Part shown: positions 43,717 through 50,606 of the stretch, in pieces
How the letters are laid out: each line of letters opens with the position of its first letter
How positions within the stretch are numbered: the first letter of the stretch is position 1
Origin: RGIG7111 sp036839975
GTDB lineage: Bacteria; Bacillota; Clostridia; Peptostreptococcales; Anaerovoracaceae
Assembly (NCBI GenBank): GCA_036839975.1
Contig: DAISVU010000009.1
Location: 1 to 52,973, forward strand
Reading direction: 5' to 3'
DNA: 52,973 nt
Program-made: the position numbers and the translations under genes
The notes under the pieces: model-generated
Told to the model about the DNA's origin: nothing
What the model saw: only the letters and a program-made list of their open reading frames with translations
Databases searched by the model: none

Positions 43717-44199
43717 CTATTTTTTTAATGTGTCCGCCGCTGCCGCATCCCCTGTTTTCGCACCATCGTCTGCAGCATCTTTAACATCATTTGCTGCAGT
43801 ATCATTATCAGCCGAAGCGGAGGCTTTCTTTAACCTTTTAGGCATCGATCTCTTTGGAGTTTTTTCTTCTTCGTCTTTTTCAGGTTCTTTTTCGCTGTCT
43901 TTTTGAGGTCTGTTTCCGACTCTTTCATTTCTGTCAATAACAGTAGATACAGCCCATCTCATAATCTCAAACTTGACCTTGTCCGCTCCAACCTGAATAA
44001 CAAGACTTTCGTCTTTAGTTTTTACTACTTTTCCGCATATGCCGCCTATAGTTATAACCTCGTCACCCACCTGCACGGCATTACGCATCTCGGTTAAACG
44101 TTTTTCCTGTTTTTTCTGTGGTCTTATAAGTAGGAAATACATAACTACCAGCAAAAGAACCAGAGGTATAAAAGTGGTAAGCAACTTTTGACTATTCAT
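43717..44199 (-). CDS. yajC: Preprotein translocase subunit YajC
   Basis: YajC of 160 residues from the ATG at 44199 (AAGGAGAAAGAAT upstream). The core is family-typical: one membrane segment at about residues 8-25 and MYFLLIRPQKKQEKRLTEM, then VQVGDEVITIGGICGKVV. A longer in-frame reading runs back through the tRNA-Leu gene and is not real. The protein carries an extra C-terminal tail of about 65 charged, Ala- and Asp-rich residues; the family is usually 85-115 long. It is followed by secDF, the usual partner. Confidence 0.92.
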   Translation of the reverse strand: MNSQKLLTTFIPLVLLLVVMYFLLIRPQKKQEKRLTEMRNAVQVGDEVITIGGICGKVVKTKDESLVIQVGADKVKFEIMRWAVSTVIDRNERVGNRPQKDSEKEPEKDEEEKTPKRSMPKRLKKASASADNDTAANDVKDAADDGAKTGDAAAADTLKK

Positions 44200-44268
44200 A
44201 TTCTTTCTCCTTTTTTTGCAAGGCCATACATATAAAAGGCCGCTTGACATGCAGTAATCGTAAATTAG

Positions 44269-44355
44269 TGGTGCCGGCGATGGGGATCGAACCCATACGG
44301 TGTTGCCACCACGGGATTTTGAATCCCGCACGTCTGCCAATTCCATCACGCCGGC
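44269..44355 (-). tRNA. tRNA-Leu (CAA)
   Basis: An 87-base type II tRNA with the long variable arm of leucine tRNAs. Acceptor GCCGGCG pairs with CGCCGGC, and CCA is encoded (44269-44271). The anticodon stem-loop is CGGGA-TTCAAAA-TCCCG, giving anticodon CAA for the UUG codon; the T arm contains GGTTCGATCC. Positions run from 44355 down to 44269. MiaA in this window would be expected to modify A37 of such a tRNA. No terminator separates it from yajC. Confidence 0.97.
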
Positions 44356-44367
44356 GAATCACAAAAA

Positions 44368-44396
44368 ATTATAACACATGTAAAAACCCCCTTCAA
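44368..44396 (-). promoter_or_regulatory. Promoter of tRNA-Leu
   Basis: On the minus strand, TTGAAG (44391-44396) and a perfect TATAAT (44368-44373) are separated by exactly 17 bases. The first base of the tRNA lies 13 bases after the -10. It may also supply yajC-secDF, because no terminator lies between. Confidence 0.88.
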
Positions 44397-44595
44397 GAAC
44401 AAAACCGCATTTTCAAGTGCCTTTTATCTCGGAGCGGCAAGCATATGTTAAAAAAATCCAAATGATAATAATAATAAAAGGCGTACCCTTACTGAAATCT
44501 TAAAAACTTGTATTATCAAGCGCCTTTTTAAAATACTCTTATAACGTTTCGTTTGGTATTCTAAAGTTAAATGCTTGACATTTTTATTGTAAGGG

Positions 44596-44626
44596 AAAAA
44601 ACTGTGCTGAAGCTAATCAGCACAGT
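44596..44626 (-). terminator. Intrinsic terminator of ackA
   Basis: ACTGTGCTGA (44601-44610) and TCAGCACAGT (44617-44626) form a 10-bp perfect stem around loop AGCTAA. On the minus strand the stem runs into TTTTTT. It lies 54 bases after the ackA stop. Confidence 0.9.
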
Positions 44627-44679
44627 ACCTGTGTTTAAGATTTTTTCTTAACTGTTTAAAAGTTATTTACATTTTTTTC

Positions 44680-45888
44680 TTATACCTGTATTCCTTTTAC
44701 GAGTTTGTAAGTGTCTCTTGCTATCATAAGCTCTTCATTTGTAGGTATGAGTATTATCTTTACTCTCGAATCATCTCTTGATATAACCAGTTCACGGCCT
44801 CTGACCTTGTTTTTAACGAGGTCAAGTTTTATGCCCAAATTGCCCAGATCATTGCATATGATGTCTCTCATGGATATGTCGTTTTCACCTACGCCCGCTG
44901 TAAATACTATTGCATCTACGCCATTCATTTCAGCAATATATGCGCCGATATAGAACCTCACCTTGTGTGCAAACACCTTGAGAGCAAGCATCGCTCTTTC
45001 ATTTCCAGCAGCAGCGGCTTCTTCCAGATCTCTGAAATCGCTTGAAACACCAGATATACCTAAAACGCCCGACTCGTTATTTAGCACCTTGTTTACGCGA
45101 CCCTGTTCCCACTGCATCTTTTCTCTTATATAAGTTACAATAGAAGGATCTATGTCTCCTGAACGGGTTCCCATAACGAGACCTTCAAGAGGTGTAAATC
45201 CCATAGAAGTATCGATACAGATGCCGCGTTTTATAGCCGATACAGATGCGCCGTTTCCAAGGTGGCATGTAATTATCTTGAGATCATCCAGATTTACATT
45301 GAGTATGTCGGATGCGCGTTCTGCAACATATCTATGACTTGTTCCATGAAATCCGTATCGTCTGATACCGAATTTTTCATAAAATTCATATGGTATAGCA
45401 TAAATGTATGATTCCGGAGGCATTGTCTGATGAAATGCTGTATCAAATACCGCTACCATCGGCGTGGTGGGCATGAGTTCCTTGCATGCAGCAATTCCCA
45501 GAAGATTTGTAGGGTTATGGAGCGGTGCCAGATCCACGCATTCTTCAAGAGCTTCAATAACGCCGGCATCAATGATCACCGATTTTGCATATTTTTCGCC
45601 TGCATGTACAACTCTGTGACCTACCGCACCTATCTCATCCATAGAGCTTACGACACCATGCTCCGGATCCGCGACCGCATCGAGTACATGTCCTATGGCT
45701 TCCTTATGGCTTTTCATCGGTTCCTCAAGTTTGAACTTATCATGTGCGCCGACCTTTTCATGAGTAATGACGGACCCTTCCATACCGATTCTTTCAACGA
45801 GGCCTTTTGCCAGCAAACTTTCATTGGTCATATCGAGCACCTGGTATTTCAATGATGAGCTCCCGCAATTAATTACTAATACTTTCAT
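44680..45888 (-). CDS. ackA: Acetate kinase
   Basis: Acetate kinase of 402 residues converts acetyl phosphate and ADP to acetate and ATP, the substrate-level step of fermentation. VLVINCGSSSLKYQVLDM is the phosphate-binding N-terminus, GHRVVHAGEKY the substrate loop, YGFHGTSHRYV the signature with active-site His, and VFTAGVGEND the adenine region. Length is standard. No phosphotransacetylase gene is next to it. GGAGGACAAGGAAA precedes the ATG, with a near-consensus promoter about 70 bases upstream and a good terminator, so it is probably transcribed alone. Confidence 0.98.
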   Translation of the reverse strand: MKVLVINCGSSSLKYQVLDMTNESLLAKGLVERIGMEGSVITHEKVGAHDKFKLEEPMKSHKEAIGHVLDAVADPEHGVVSSMDEIGAVGHRVVHAGEKYAKSVIIDAGVIEALEECVDLAPLHNPTNLLGIAACKELMPTTPMVAVFDTAFHQTMPPESYIYAIPYEFYEKFGIRRYGFHGTSHRYVAERASDILNVNLDDLKIITCHLGNGASVSAIKRGICIDTSMGFTPLEGLVMGTRSGDIDPSIVTYIREKMQWEQGRVNKVLNNESGVLGISGVSSDFRDLEEAAAAGNERAMLALKVFAHKVRFYIGAYIAEMNGVDAIVFTAGVGENDISMRDIICNDLGNLGIKLDLVKNKVRGRELVISRDDSRVKIILIPTNEELMIARDTYKLVKGIQV

Positions 45889-45957
45889 TTTCCTTGTCCT
45901 CCGTGATTTATTTAATATTAATCAGCAAAATATATGCCACTGGAAGTGACTATTCTA

Positions 45958-45986
45958 ATTATATTATTGCATGGTATGTTTTTCAA
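45958..45986 (-). promoter_or_regulatory. Promoter of ackA
   Basis: On the minus strand, TTGAAA (45981-45986), a 17-base spacer and a perfect TATAAT (45958-45963). The start of transcription would fall near 45950, leaving a 5-prime leader of about 60 bases before the ATG. The strength fits a highly expressed fermentation gene. Confidence 0.88.
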
Positions 45987-46095
45987 GTACATTAATTACT
46001 TTTGACAACGTCCGCGTTTCACAGTTTTTAGTTGCATTTATCATGCGAGTGTCAGACTTTCAGCGCTTTAATGCAAAATGCAAGACACTCATTCT

Positions 46096-47334
46096 TCATC
46101 GACTGGTCACTATTCGCGGTCTCTGAAGCATGTCGCAGGTTTTATAAAGATCTCTTCCCAGTATGATGCCGTATAAATCTGATGCGATAACATCGAATAT
46201 CAATTGCTCCCATATCATATTATCAGGTTTTATATCTTTATTGATATTAGTAAGCACATCTATTGCAGGCCCGGTGTTCTTTATTTGTCTCAATATCCGG
46301 GCACCCTTTTCATTAAACGCCAGAACACGCGAATACAGTGGCTTATCTCCTCTTGTAAAACTGCAGTTTTTTATATTCATGAAGATGTGCACCAGTATAC
46401 GTTTGACACTGCTTTCAGGACACCGTTTTGAATATATGCGCTTTACGAGGTCATCATAAGATGACGCATTTCTTATTTCAGACTTTATCTTATTTTCAAG
46501 ACCCTCTTTTACGGAATAAATTTCTGCAATTTCTGTTTCTGTCATTGTTATAACTGCCTGTCTTATCATGTCGAACATATCTTCAGGGAAAACCGGCTCT
46601 TCGCCTGCAGCTGCTTTGAATTCTTCGCGACAACTCATGTATGAGTTTTGCGGCTTCCGGATTATGTCTTTATTTTTGCTTCCTCGGTGTTTTTGATACA
46701 GCATATGTCTTATGGCTCTTGCGCTGGGCATAAAAGCCTCCTGCGATCGATCATTGTGTCCCTCCCCTTTTCTTTTTACAGTTAAAGGTGTAATTGAAGA
46801 ACCCGACCTTTTCATAATCTTAAGATACTCAACAGCAAGGATGTTGTTTGGCATTTCCAATATGGACGCTGCTTCACTGCCCATAAGCGAAGTAACCGCT
46901 TTGCTTCTCGCTTTCGCAAAAGATGAACCGTTATCGAGATTTTCCCTTAAAATCGATTTGTAGCTTTCCTGTTCATCAGCAAGAAGGGCAGCTATCTCTG
47001 TGAGCTTTTTTATATCTCCGCTTTCACTTCCAAAAGAGATATATTTCACTTCTTTAAGTGAATCAAGTATATTAACACCTCCACATGCAAAGCCTTCAGC
47101 ACTGCTGCAGGCAAAAAGAAATGGAAGTTCAAGTACAAGATCCACGCCACCAATAACAGCGGTTTGTGCTCTCTTCCATTTATCAAATATGGCAGGCTCT
47201 CCTCTCTGTGTAAAGTTTCCGCTCATAATAGCCACTACACCCTCCGCTCCTGTTGCTTCAAGTGATCGTTCGATGTGAAACTTATGCCCGGCATGAAACG
47301 GATCATATTCTGCTATTATGCCTATTATCTTCAT
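46096..47334 (-). CDS. tmcAL: tRNA(Met) cytidine acetate ligase TmcAL
   Basis: TmcAL (YlbM) of 412 residues uses acetate and ATP to make N4-acetylcytidine at the wobble position of elongator tRNA-Met. The nucleotidyltransferase fold starts with IIAEYDPFHAGHKFHIERS (HxGH-type HAGH), then VAIMSGNFTQRGEPAIFDKW and VDLVLELPFLFACSSAEGFA. AAGG lies about 10 bases before the ATG. Its neighbour downstream is ackA; coaD and the coiled-coil gene lie upstream. The protein length and motifs match the Firmicute family. Confidence 0.95.
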   Translation of the reverse strand: MKIIGIIAEYDPFHAGHKFHIERSLEATGAEGVVAIMSGNFTQRGEPAIFDKWKRAQTAVIGGVDLVLELPFLFACSSAEGFACGGVNILDSLKEVKYISFGSESGDIKKLTEIAALLADEQESYKSILRENLDNGSSFAKARSKAVTSLMGSEAASILEMPNNILAVEYLKIMKRSGSSITPLTVKRKGEGHNDRSQEAFMPSARAIRHMLYQKHRGSKNKDIIRKPQNSYMSCREEFKAAAGEEPVFPEDMFDMIRQAVITMTETEIAEIYSVKEGLENKIKSEIRNASSYDDLVKRIYSKRCPESSVKRILVHIFMNIKNCSFTRGDKPLYSRVLAFNEKGARILRQIKNTGPAIDVLTNINKDIKPDNMIWEQLIFDVIASDLYGIILGRDLYKTCDMLQRPRIVTSR

Positions 47335-47382
47335 GTATTTTTGCCTTCGCCGTGATAACGTTTGCTGAAAAGCAATCGATAG

Positions 47383-47410
47383 ATTAAAGATCTGCTGCCA
47401 GTGTCTTCAA
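47383..47410 (-). promoter_or_regulatory. Candidate promoter of tmcAL
   Basis: On the minus strand, TTGAAG (47405-47410) and TTTAAT (47383-47388) with a 16-base spacer, about 50 bases before the tmcAL ATG. Both boxes deviate from consensus. Confidence 0.45.
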
Positions 47411-47482
47411 CGTAATTCACGGACTTTAATCATAATTAATGTGCCGACTATGCTGATATCATCAGACTTTTTTTGATTTTTC

Positions 47483-47523
47483 AAAGAGGATCCGCAGTCA
47501 AATCCTGACCGCGGATCCTCTTT
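47483..47523. other. Long perfect hairpin behind the coiled-coil gene
   Basis: AAAGAGGATCCGC (47483-47495) and GCGGATCCTCTTT (47511-47523) form a 13-bp perfect stem. The loop has inner GTCA/TGAC arms that extend it after one mismatch. It follows the coiled-coil gene stop by about 20 bases and so has the position of a terminator, but on the minus strand it is followed by GAAAAATC, without a U-run beyond the stem's own TTT. It is probably a terminator or mRNA 3-prime end stabiliser. Confidence 0.7.
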
Positions 47524-47543
47524 ACGCGGGATATGTATCAAAA

Positions 47544-48170
47544 TCATTCTTCCTCATCGCTGATTTCTTCTTCTGCGATCGGTCCCTCGTCATTCATCTT
47601 CTTTTCAAAATCATCATTTTGAGCCATAATTTCCTCAGCTGTCATATCAGTACCCATCTGAGTCCTGTAAGCCATCTCGTTGACTTCTTCTCTGTTGGTG
47701 CGGAGAGTAGCATCTATATTATTGAAAGTATTTTCTATACTATTGAACATGTCAGTGAAATACATAGCATTAAGTTGTTCCATCTTGCTTTGAAAATCCG
47801 TCAATATGCCGTCGATATATTCATATGTGCTCATTTTGAGCTGCTTGGCAGCCGTCTCTGTGACCTTCATAAGTTCATCTGCCCGAATCTTGGCTTTTAC
47901 AGTGATATCATGGCTTTCCACCAGCCTTTCCGCCTGACTCTTTGCATCCTTGATTACAGTCTCGTATTCCTTCTTTGCTTCCGCAAGTATACGTTCCCTT
48001 TCGTTTTTGATCCACTGCGCCTGCTGTATCTCATCCGGGAGTTCAAGTCTTATCTCTCTTACCAATTCCAAAAGCTCCTGTGAATCGACCATGATTTTCC
48101 CCGTAAGCGGAAACCCTGACGATGTATCAACAATATCTTCGATTTCTTCCAATAATTCTAATACTTTCAT
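47544..48170 (-). CDS. Coiled-coil protein, DivIVA/V-ATPase subunit-like, unknown role
   Basis: A 208-residue acidic protein dominated by a long helical coiled coil at about residues 50-170 (ERERILAEAKKEYETVIKDAKSQAERLVE). Homologues beside coaD in Clostridia are usually named ATPase or hypothetical, but no nucleotide-binding motif is visible, so that name is not supported. The pattern of repeated Lys/Glu heptads resembles DivIVA or V-type ATPase subunit E/H tails. The C-terminus is very acidic (EEEISDEEE). It starts 10 bases after the coaD stop and is clearly co-transcribed with it. Function unknown. Confidence 0.7.
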   Translation of the reverse strand: MKVLELLEEIEDIVDTSSGFPLTGKIMVDSQELLELVREIRLELPDEIQQAQWIKNERERILAEAKKEYETVIKDAKSQAERLVESHDITVKAKIRADELMKVTETAAKQLKMSTYEYIDGILTDFQSKMEQLNAMYFTDMFNSIENTFNNIDATLRTNREEVNEMAYRTQMGTDMTAEEIMAQNDDFEKKMNDEGPIAEEEISDEEE

Positions 48171-48180
48171 TTGTTCCTCC

Positions 48181-48666
48181 CTATATGTTCAATTTTTTAT
48201 CCATACACTCCAAAATGTTGCCGGGAACAAGTCCGTCCACGCTACCGCCTAAAGACATTACCTCTTTCACAACACTCGAACTTATAAATGAATATTCGGG
48301 CTGAGTCATGAGGAATATAGTCTCTACTTTATCATTGAATAATATGGCATTCATATGTGCCATCTGGAGTTCATACTCAAAATCAGTTATGGCTCTCAGA
48401 CCCCTTACAACAATGTCAAACTGCTCTGCATTTACGTAATCTGCCAGAAGACCTGTAAAATGATCGACTTTTACATTTCCAAGATCTTTAACTACTTTAA
48501 TGATCATTTCTTCTCGTTCTTCGACAGTGAAAAGGGCATCTTTGGTAGGATTTGCAATAACTCCTACCACAAGCTCATCAAACATGCCCGACGCTCTGAT
48601 TATCAAGTCCAAATGACCATTGGTAAGCGGATCGAAAGAACCTGTATATAAAGCTTTTTTCCTCAT
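48181..48666 (-). CDS. coaD: Phosphopantetheine adenylyltransferase
   Basis: CoaD of 161 residues makes dephospho-CoA from 4'-phosphopantetheine and ATP, the penultimate step of CoA synthesis. The motif ALYTGSFDPLTNGHLDLIIRA (TxGH-type NGH), VVRGLRAITDFEYELQMAHMN and EYSFISSSVVKEVMSLGGSV are all complete. CTGGAGGA precedes the ATG, with a strong promoter just upstream. It lies downstream of rsmD in many Firmicutes; here the 3D-domain gene separates the two. Confidence 0.98.
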   Translation of the reverse strand: MRKKALYTGSFDPLTNGHLDLIIRASGMFDELVVGVIANPTKDALFTVEEREEMIIKVVKDLGNVKVDHFTGLLADYVNAEQFDIVVRGLRAITDFEYELQMAHMNAILFNDKVETIFLMTQPEYSFISSSVVKEVMSLGGSVDGLVPGNILECMDKKLNI

Positions 48667-48692
48667 TTTGAAATCCTCCAGTCACAATAGAA

Positions 48693-48722
48693 ATTATACC
48701 ATGACAACATATTTCTTTTCAA
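48693..48722 (-). promoter_or_regulatory. Promoter of coaD
   Basis: On the minus strand, TTGAAA (48717-48722), an 18-base spacer and TGGTATAAT with a perfect -10 (48693-48698) and extended TG. It lies 26 bases before the coaD ATG, just after the terminator of the 3D-domain gene. Confidence 0.85.
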
Positions 48723-48747
48723 CACAAATCGTGCTTTCATATGCAGT

Positions 48748-48779
48748 ATAAAAAAACTGCCGCTATATCTGCGGCAGTT
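48748..48779 (-). terminator. Intrinsic terminator of the 3D-domain gene
   Basis: AACTGCCGC (48755-48763) and GCGGCAGTT (48771-48779) form a 9-bp stem around TATATCT. On the minus strand the stem runs into seven T (counting the last two of the stem). It follows the 3D-domain gene stop by 12 bases. Confidence 0.92.
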
Positions 48780-48791
48780 CTCCTATTGTTA

Positions 48792-49712
48792 TTATTTCAA
48801 TATATATACTGTAGGATATCTAACTCCCCACCTGTTGCACGCGCCGTTTGAATTCATAAACAGATCTATTCTATACCCTTTGATATTACCTCCGGTATCA
48901 CAAGCCTGGCAAAGCCCGTATCCGGGAACATACAGCCATGTGCCTGTTGGAATATATCTGGGATCAGATGCGATTCTTCCTGTTTTACATCTCATTCCAT
49001 TTGCACAGATCCCGCCGATCTGACAGTATGCATACGCCTTTACCTTTATCTTCTTTGCAGCGATTTTTATATGCTTCGTATTCGAATATCTGCTATAATA
49101 TCCCCTGCCGTTGATGTTTGCATATGCTTTTACTTTGTATGCATATTTTCTTCTGATCTTATTTTTATCAACAAAACTTCTACGGTTAGTGATTTTTGCC
49201 ATTTTCCATCTGCCGCCGCTACGTCTGTATACGATATATTTCTTGGCCTGTTTAATCTTGTTCCATCTCACTCTGACATTGATCTTTTTGAATTTTTTTA
49301 CTTTGATCTTAATCTTGGAACACTTAAAATCATTTATTTTCTTGTAACATTTTTCTGCCTTCGTGAGCAGGCCGTAATGATGGATGTTATTCTTCTGCGT
49401 CTTTGTGAGTTCTTTGTAGGCTGCTCTTGCCGCCTTGATCTTGTTTGCTTTTCCATATGTCACCTTTCCAATCTTTTTAATAAGTTCATCAACATTTGCC
49501 GCTGCAGTTTTATCTTTTTCTTCGTTCAGAAGTTCTGATTCTGCTGCCTCCGGGGCTCCCTGAGCCTCAGGATCCTGTTTGTTTACTGTCTGATCGTTTC
49601 CGTCTGCGTTTATAACATCTGCGGCATATACGTCCATAGGCAGTGACGGCAGCATTATCGCAATTATTGCTGCAGCAATGATCAAAATCTTGATATTCCT
49701 TTGACTTTTCAT
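48792..49712 (-). CDS. Secreted 3D-domain cell-wall protein
   Basis: A 306-residue exported protein. A signal peptide (about 1-30) ends with a VYA-A site, followed by an acidic linker. A helical domain (about 70-115) has the IGKVTYG...ARAAYKELTKTQKNNI...YGLLTKAEKCY pattern of clostridial surface proteins. A strongly basic fibronectin-III-like region (about 125-215) and a C-terminal 3D domain follow, with its three Asp residues in SDPRYIPTGTW, CDTGGNIKGYRIDLFM. The 3D domain is found in lytic transglycosylase-like and resuscitation-type wall hydrolases, so peptidoglycan cleavage is plausible. GGGAG directly touches the ATG at 49718, so the ATG at 49712 is the better start. Confidence 0.85.
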   Translation of the reverse strand: MKSQRNIKILIIAAAIIAIMLPSLPMDVYAADVINADGNDQTVNKQDPEAQGAPEAAESELLNEEKDKTAAANVDELIKKIGKVTYGKANKIKAARAAYKELTKTQKNNIHHYGLLTKAEKCYKKINDFKCSKIKIKVKKFKKINVRVRWNKIKQAKKYIVYRRSGGRWKMAKITNRRSFVDKNKIRRKYAYKVKAYANINGRGYYSRYSNTKHIKIAAKKIKVKAYAYCQIGGICANGMRCKTGRIASDPRYIPTGTWLYVPGYGLCQACDTGGNIKGYRIDLFMNSNGACNRWGVRYPTVYILK

Positions 49713-49797
49713 CTTCATCTCCCTTTTTAAAGTCAGACCTGCGGCTTATACTTTCAACCGTTCTCGGTCAGATCTCTTAATCACTTTTTATTTGTTG

Positions 49798-49806
49798 AGT
49801 ATAACA
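49798..49806 (-). promoter_or_regulatory. Extended -10 promoter of the 3D-domain gene
   Basis: On the minus strand, TGTTATACT (TG-N-TATACT) with -10 at 49798-49803, about 86 bases before the start. No good -35 is seen. Three TCACA repeats (49854-49878) lie 50-75 bases upstream and could bind a regulator. Confidence 0.55.
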
Positions 49807-49966
49807 CAAAAATAAATGCTTACCGGAGCTGATAGCATTTCTTCTTTAAATCGTCACATTCATCACACAATCATCACATTATTCTGTTTTCAAGAAACAA
49901 GAAAATCGAGCGTATGGATTACGTATACATTATTTATTTGGAATTTACTTTTTATGTATATCATGC

Positions 49967-50530
49967 TCATGAACATCGATTAAATGCCCCTCTGTTTTCA
50001 TATACCGATATGACTGACTGACCATGCTTTTTTTCTTTTATTTTTACTATTCTGAAGTATTCTTCCTGTAGAACCTCTTCTTTTGTATGCTCTGCAATAA
50101 TGATTCCGTATTCATTCATGACGTCGTTTTCTGATATGGATTCGAATGTCTTATCTATCAATCCGTTGCTATAAGGAGGATCAATAAATACAATGTCCAA
50201 CTTTTCACCCGCATTTTTAAGAAACTTACGGAAGTCCGCGGTCTTTACAAAGGCTCTTTCCTGCGCACCGCATAGAGTGATATTATGTGCTGTAAGCGCA
50301 GAACTTTTCTTTGATATATCGCAAAAATAGCAACGTTTCGCACCCCTGCTCAGCGCTTCTATCCCGAGAGCTCCGGTTCCGCAGAATATATCTGCACAGA
50401 CCGCATTTTCCGTATATCCCTGTATCATATTGAACATGGCTTCTTTAACCTTATCTGAAGTGGGTCTTATGGCGTTGTCTTCAGGGTTTTTTAGTATTCT
50501 TCCTTTATATTTTCCCGATATTACCCTCAT
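49967..50530 (-). CDS. rsmD: 16S rRNA (guanine(966)-N(2))-methyltransferase RsmD
   Basis: RsmD of 187 residues. MRVISGKYKGRILKNPED and RPTSDKVKEAMFNMI are the characteristic N-terminal blocks, CADIFCGTGALGIEALSRGA the SAM loop, and VFIDPPYSNGL the catalytic DPPY motif for N2-guanine methylation of 16S rRNA. AGGGAG before the ATG at 50530 decides against a longer reading from 50581. It follows recG by 77 bases, as in many Clostridia. Confidence 0.96.
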   Translation of the reverse strand: MRVISGKYKGRILKNPEDNAIRPTSDKVKEAMFNMIQGYTENAVCADIFCGTGALGIEALSRGAKRCYFCDISKKSSALTAHNITLCGAQERAFVKTADFRKFLKNAGEKLDIVFIDPPYSNGLIDKTFESISENDVMNEYGIIIAEHTKEEVLQEEYFRIVKIKEKKHGQSVISVYENRGAFNRCS

Positions 50531-50606
50531 TGTTCTCCCTGCCTTCCTTGTTTTTACATACATATTATCGTACATCATCATATATTATATATTTTCATAA
50601 AATTCT

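Larger units (their letters stand above)
44356..44679. other. Intergenic region between ackA and tRNA-Leu
   Basis: Apart from the tRNA promoter and the ackA terminator listed separately, this stretch shows one further inverted repeat: AAAAGGCG (44476-44483) and CGCCTTTT (44521-44528) enclosing 37 bases with a small CTTG/CAAG hairpin. It is followed by T-rich sequence on both strands and could act as a second, weaker terminator. I see no convincing protein-coding frame. Confidence 0.5.

Noticed and set aside
43717..44349. Longer yajC reading that starts upstream of the tRNA-Leu gene
   Set aside because: It would translate through most of the tRNA. The ATG at 44199 has AAGGAG and the family N-terminus.
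49720..49800. c-di-AMP (ydaO-type) riboswitch in the leader of the 3D-domain gene
   Set aside because: Wall-hydrolase genes often have one, but the leader here is only about 80 bases and lacks the conserved core that I would recognise; only a small ACCG-AGAA-CGGT hairpin is seen.
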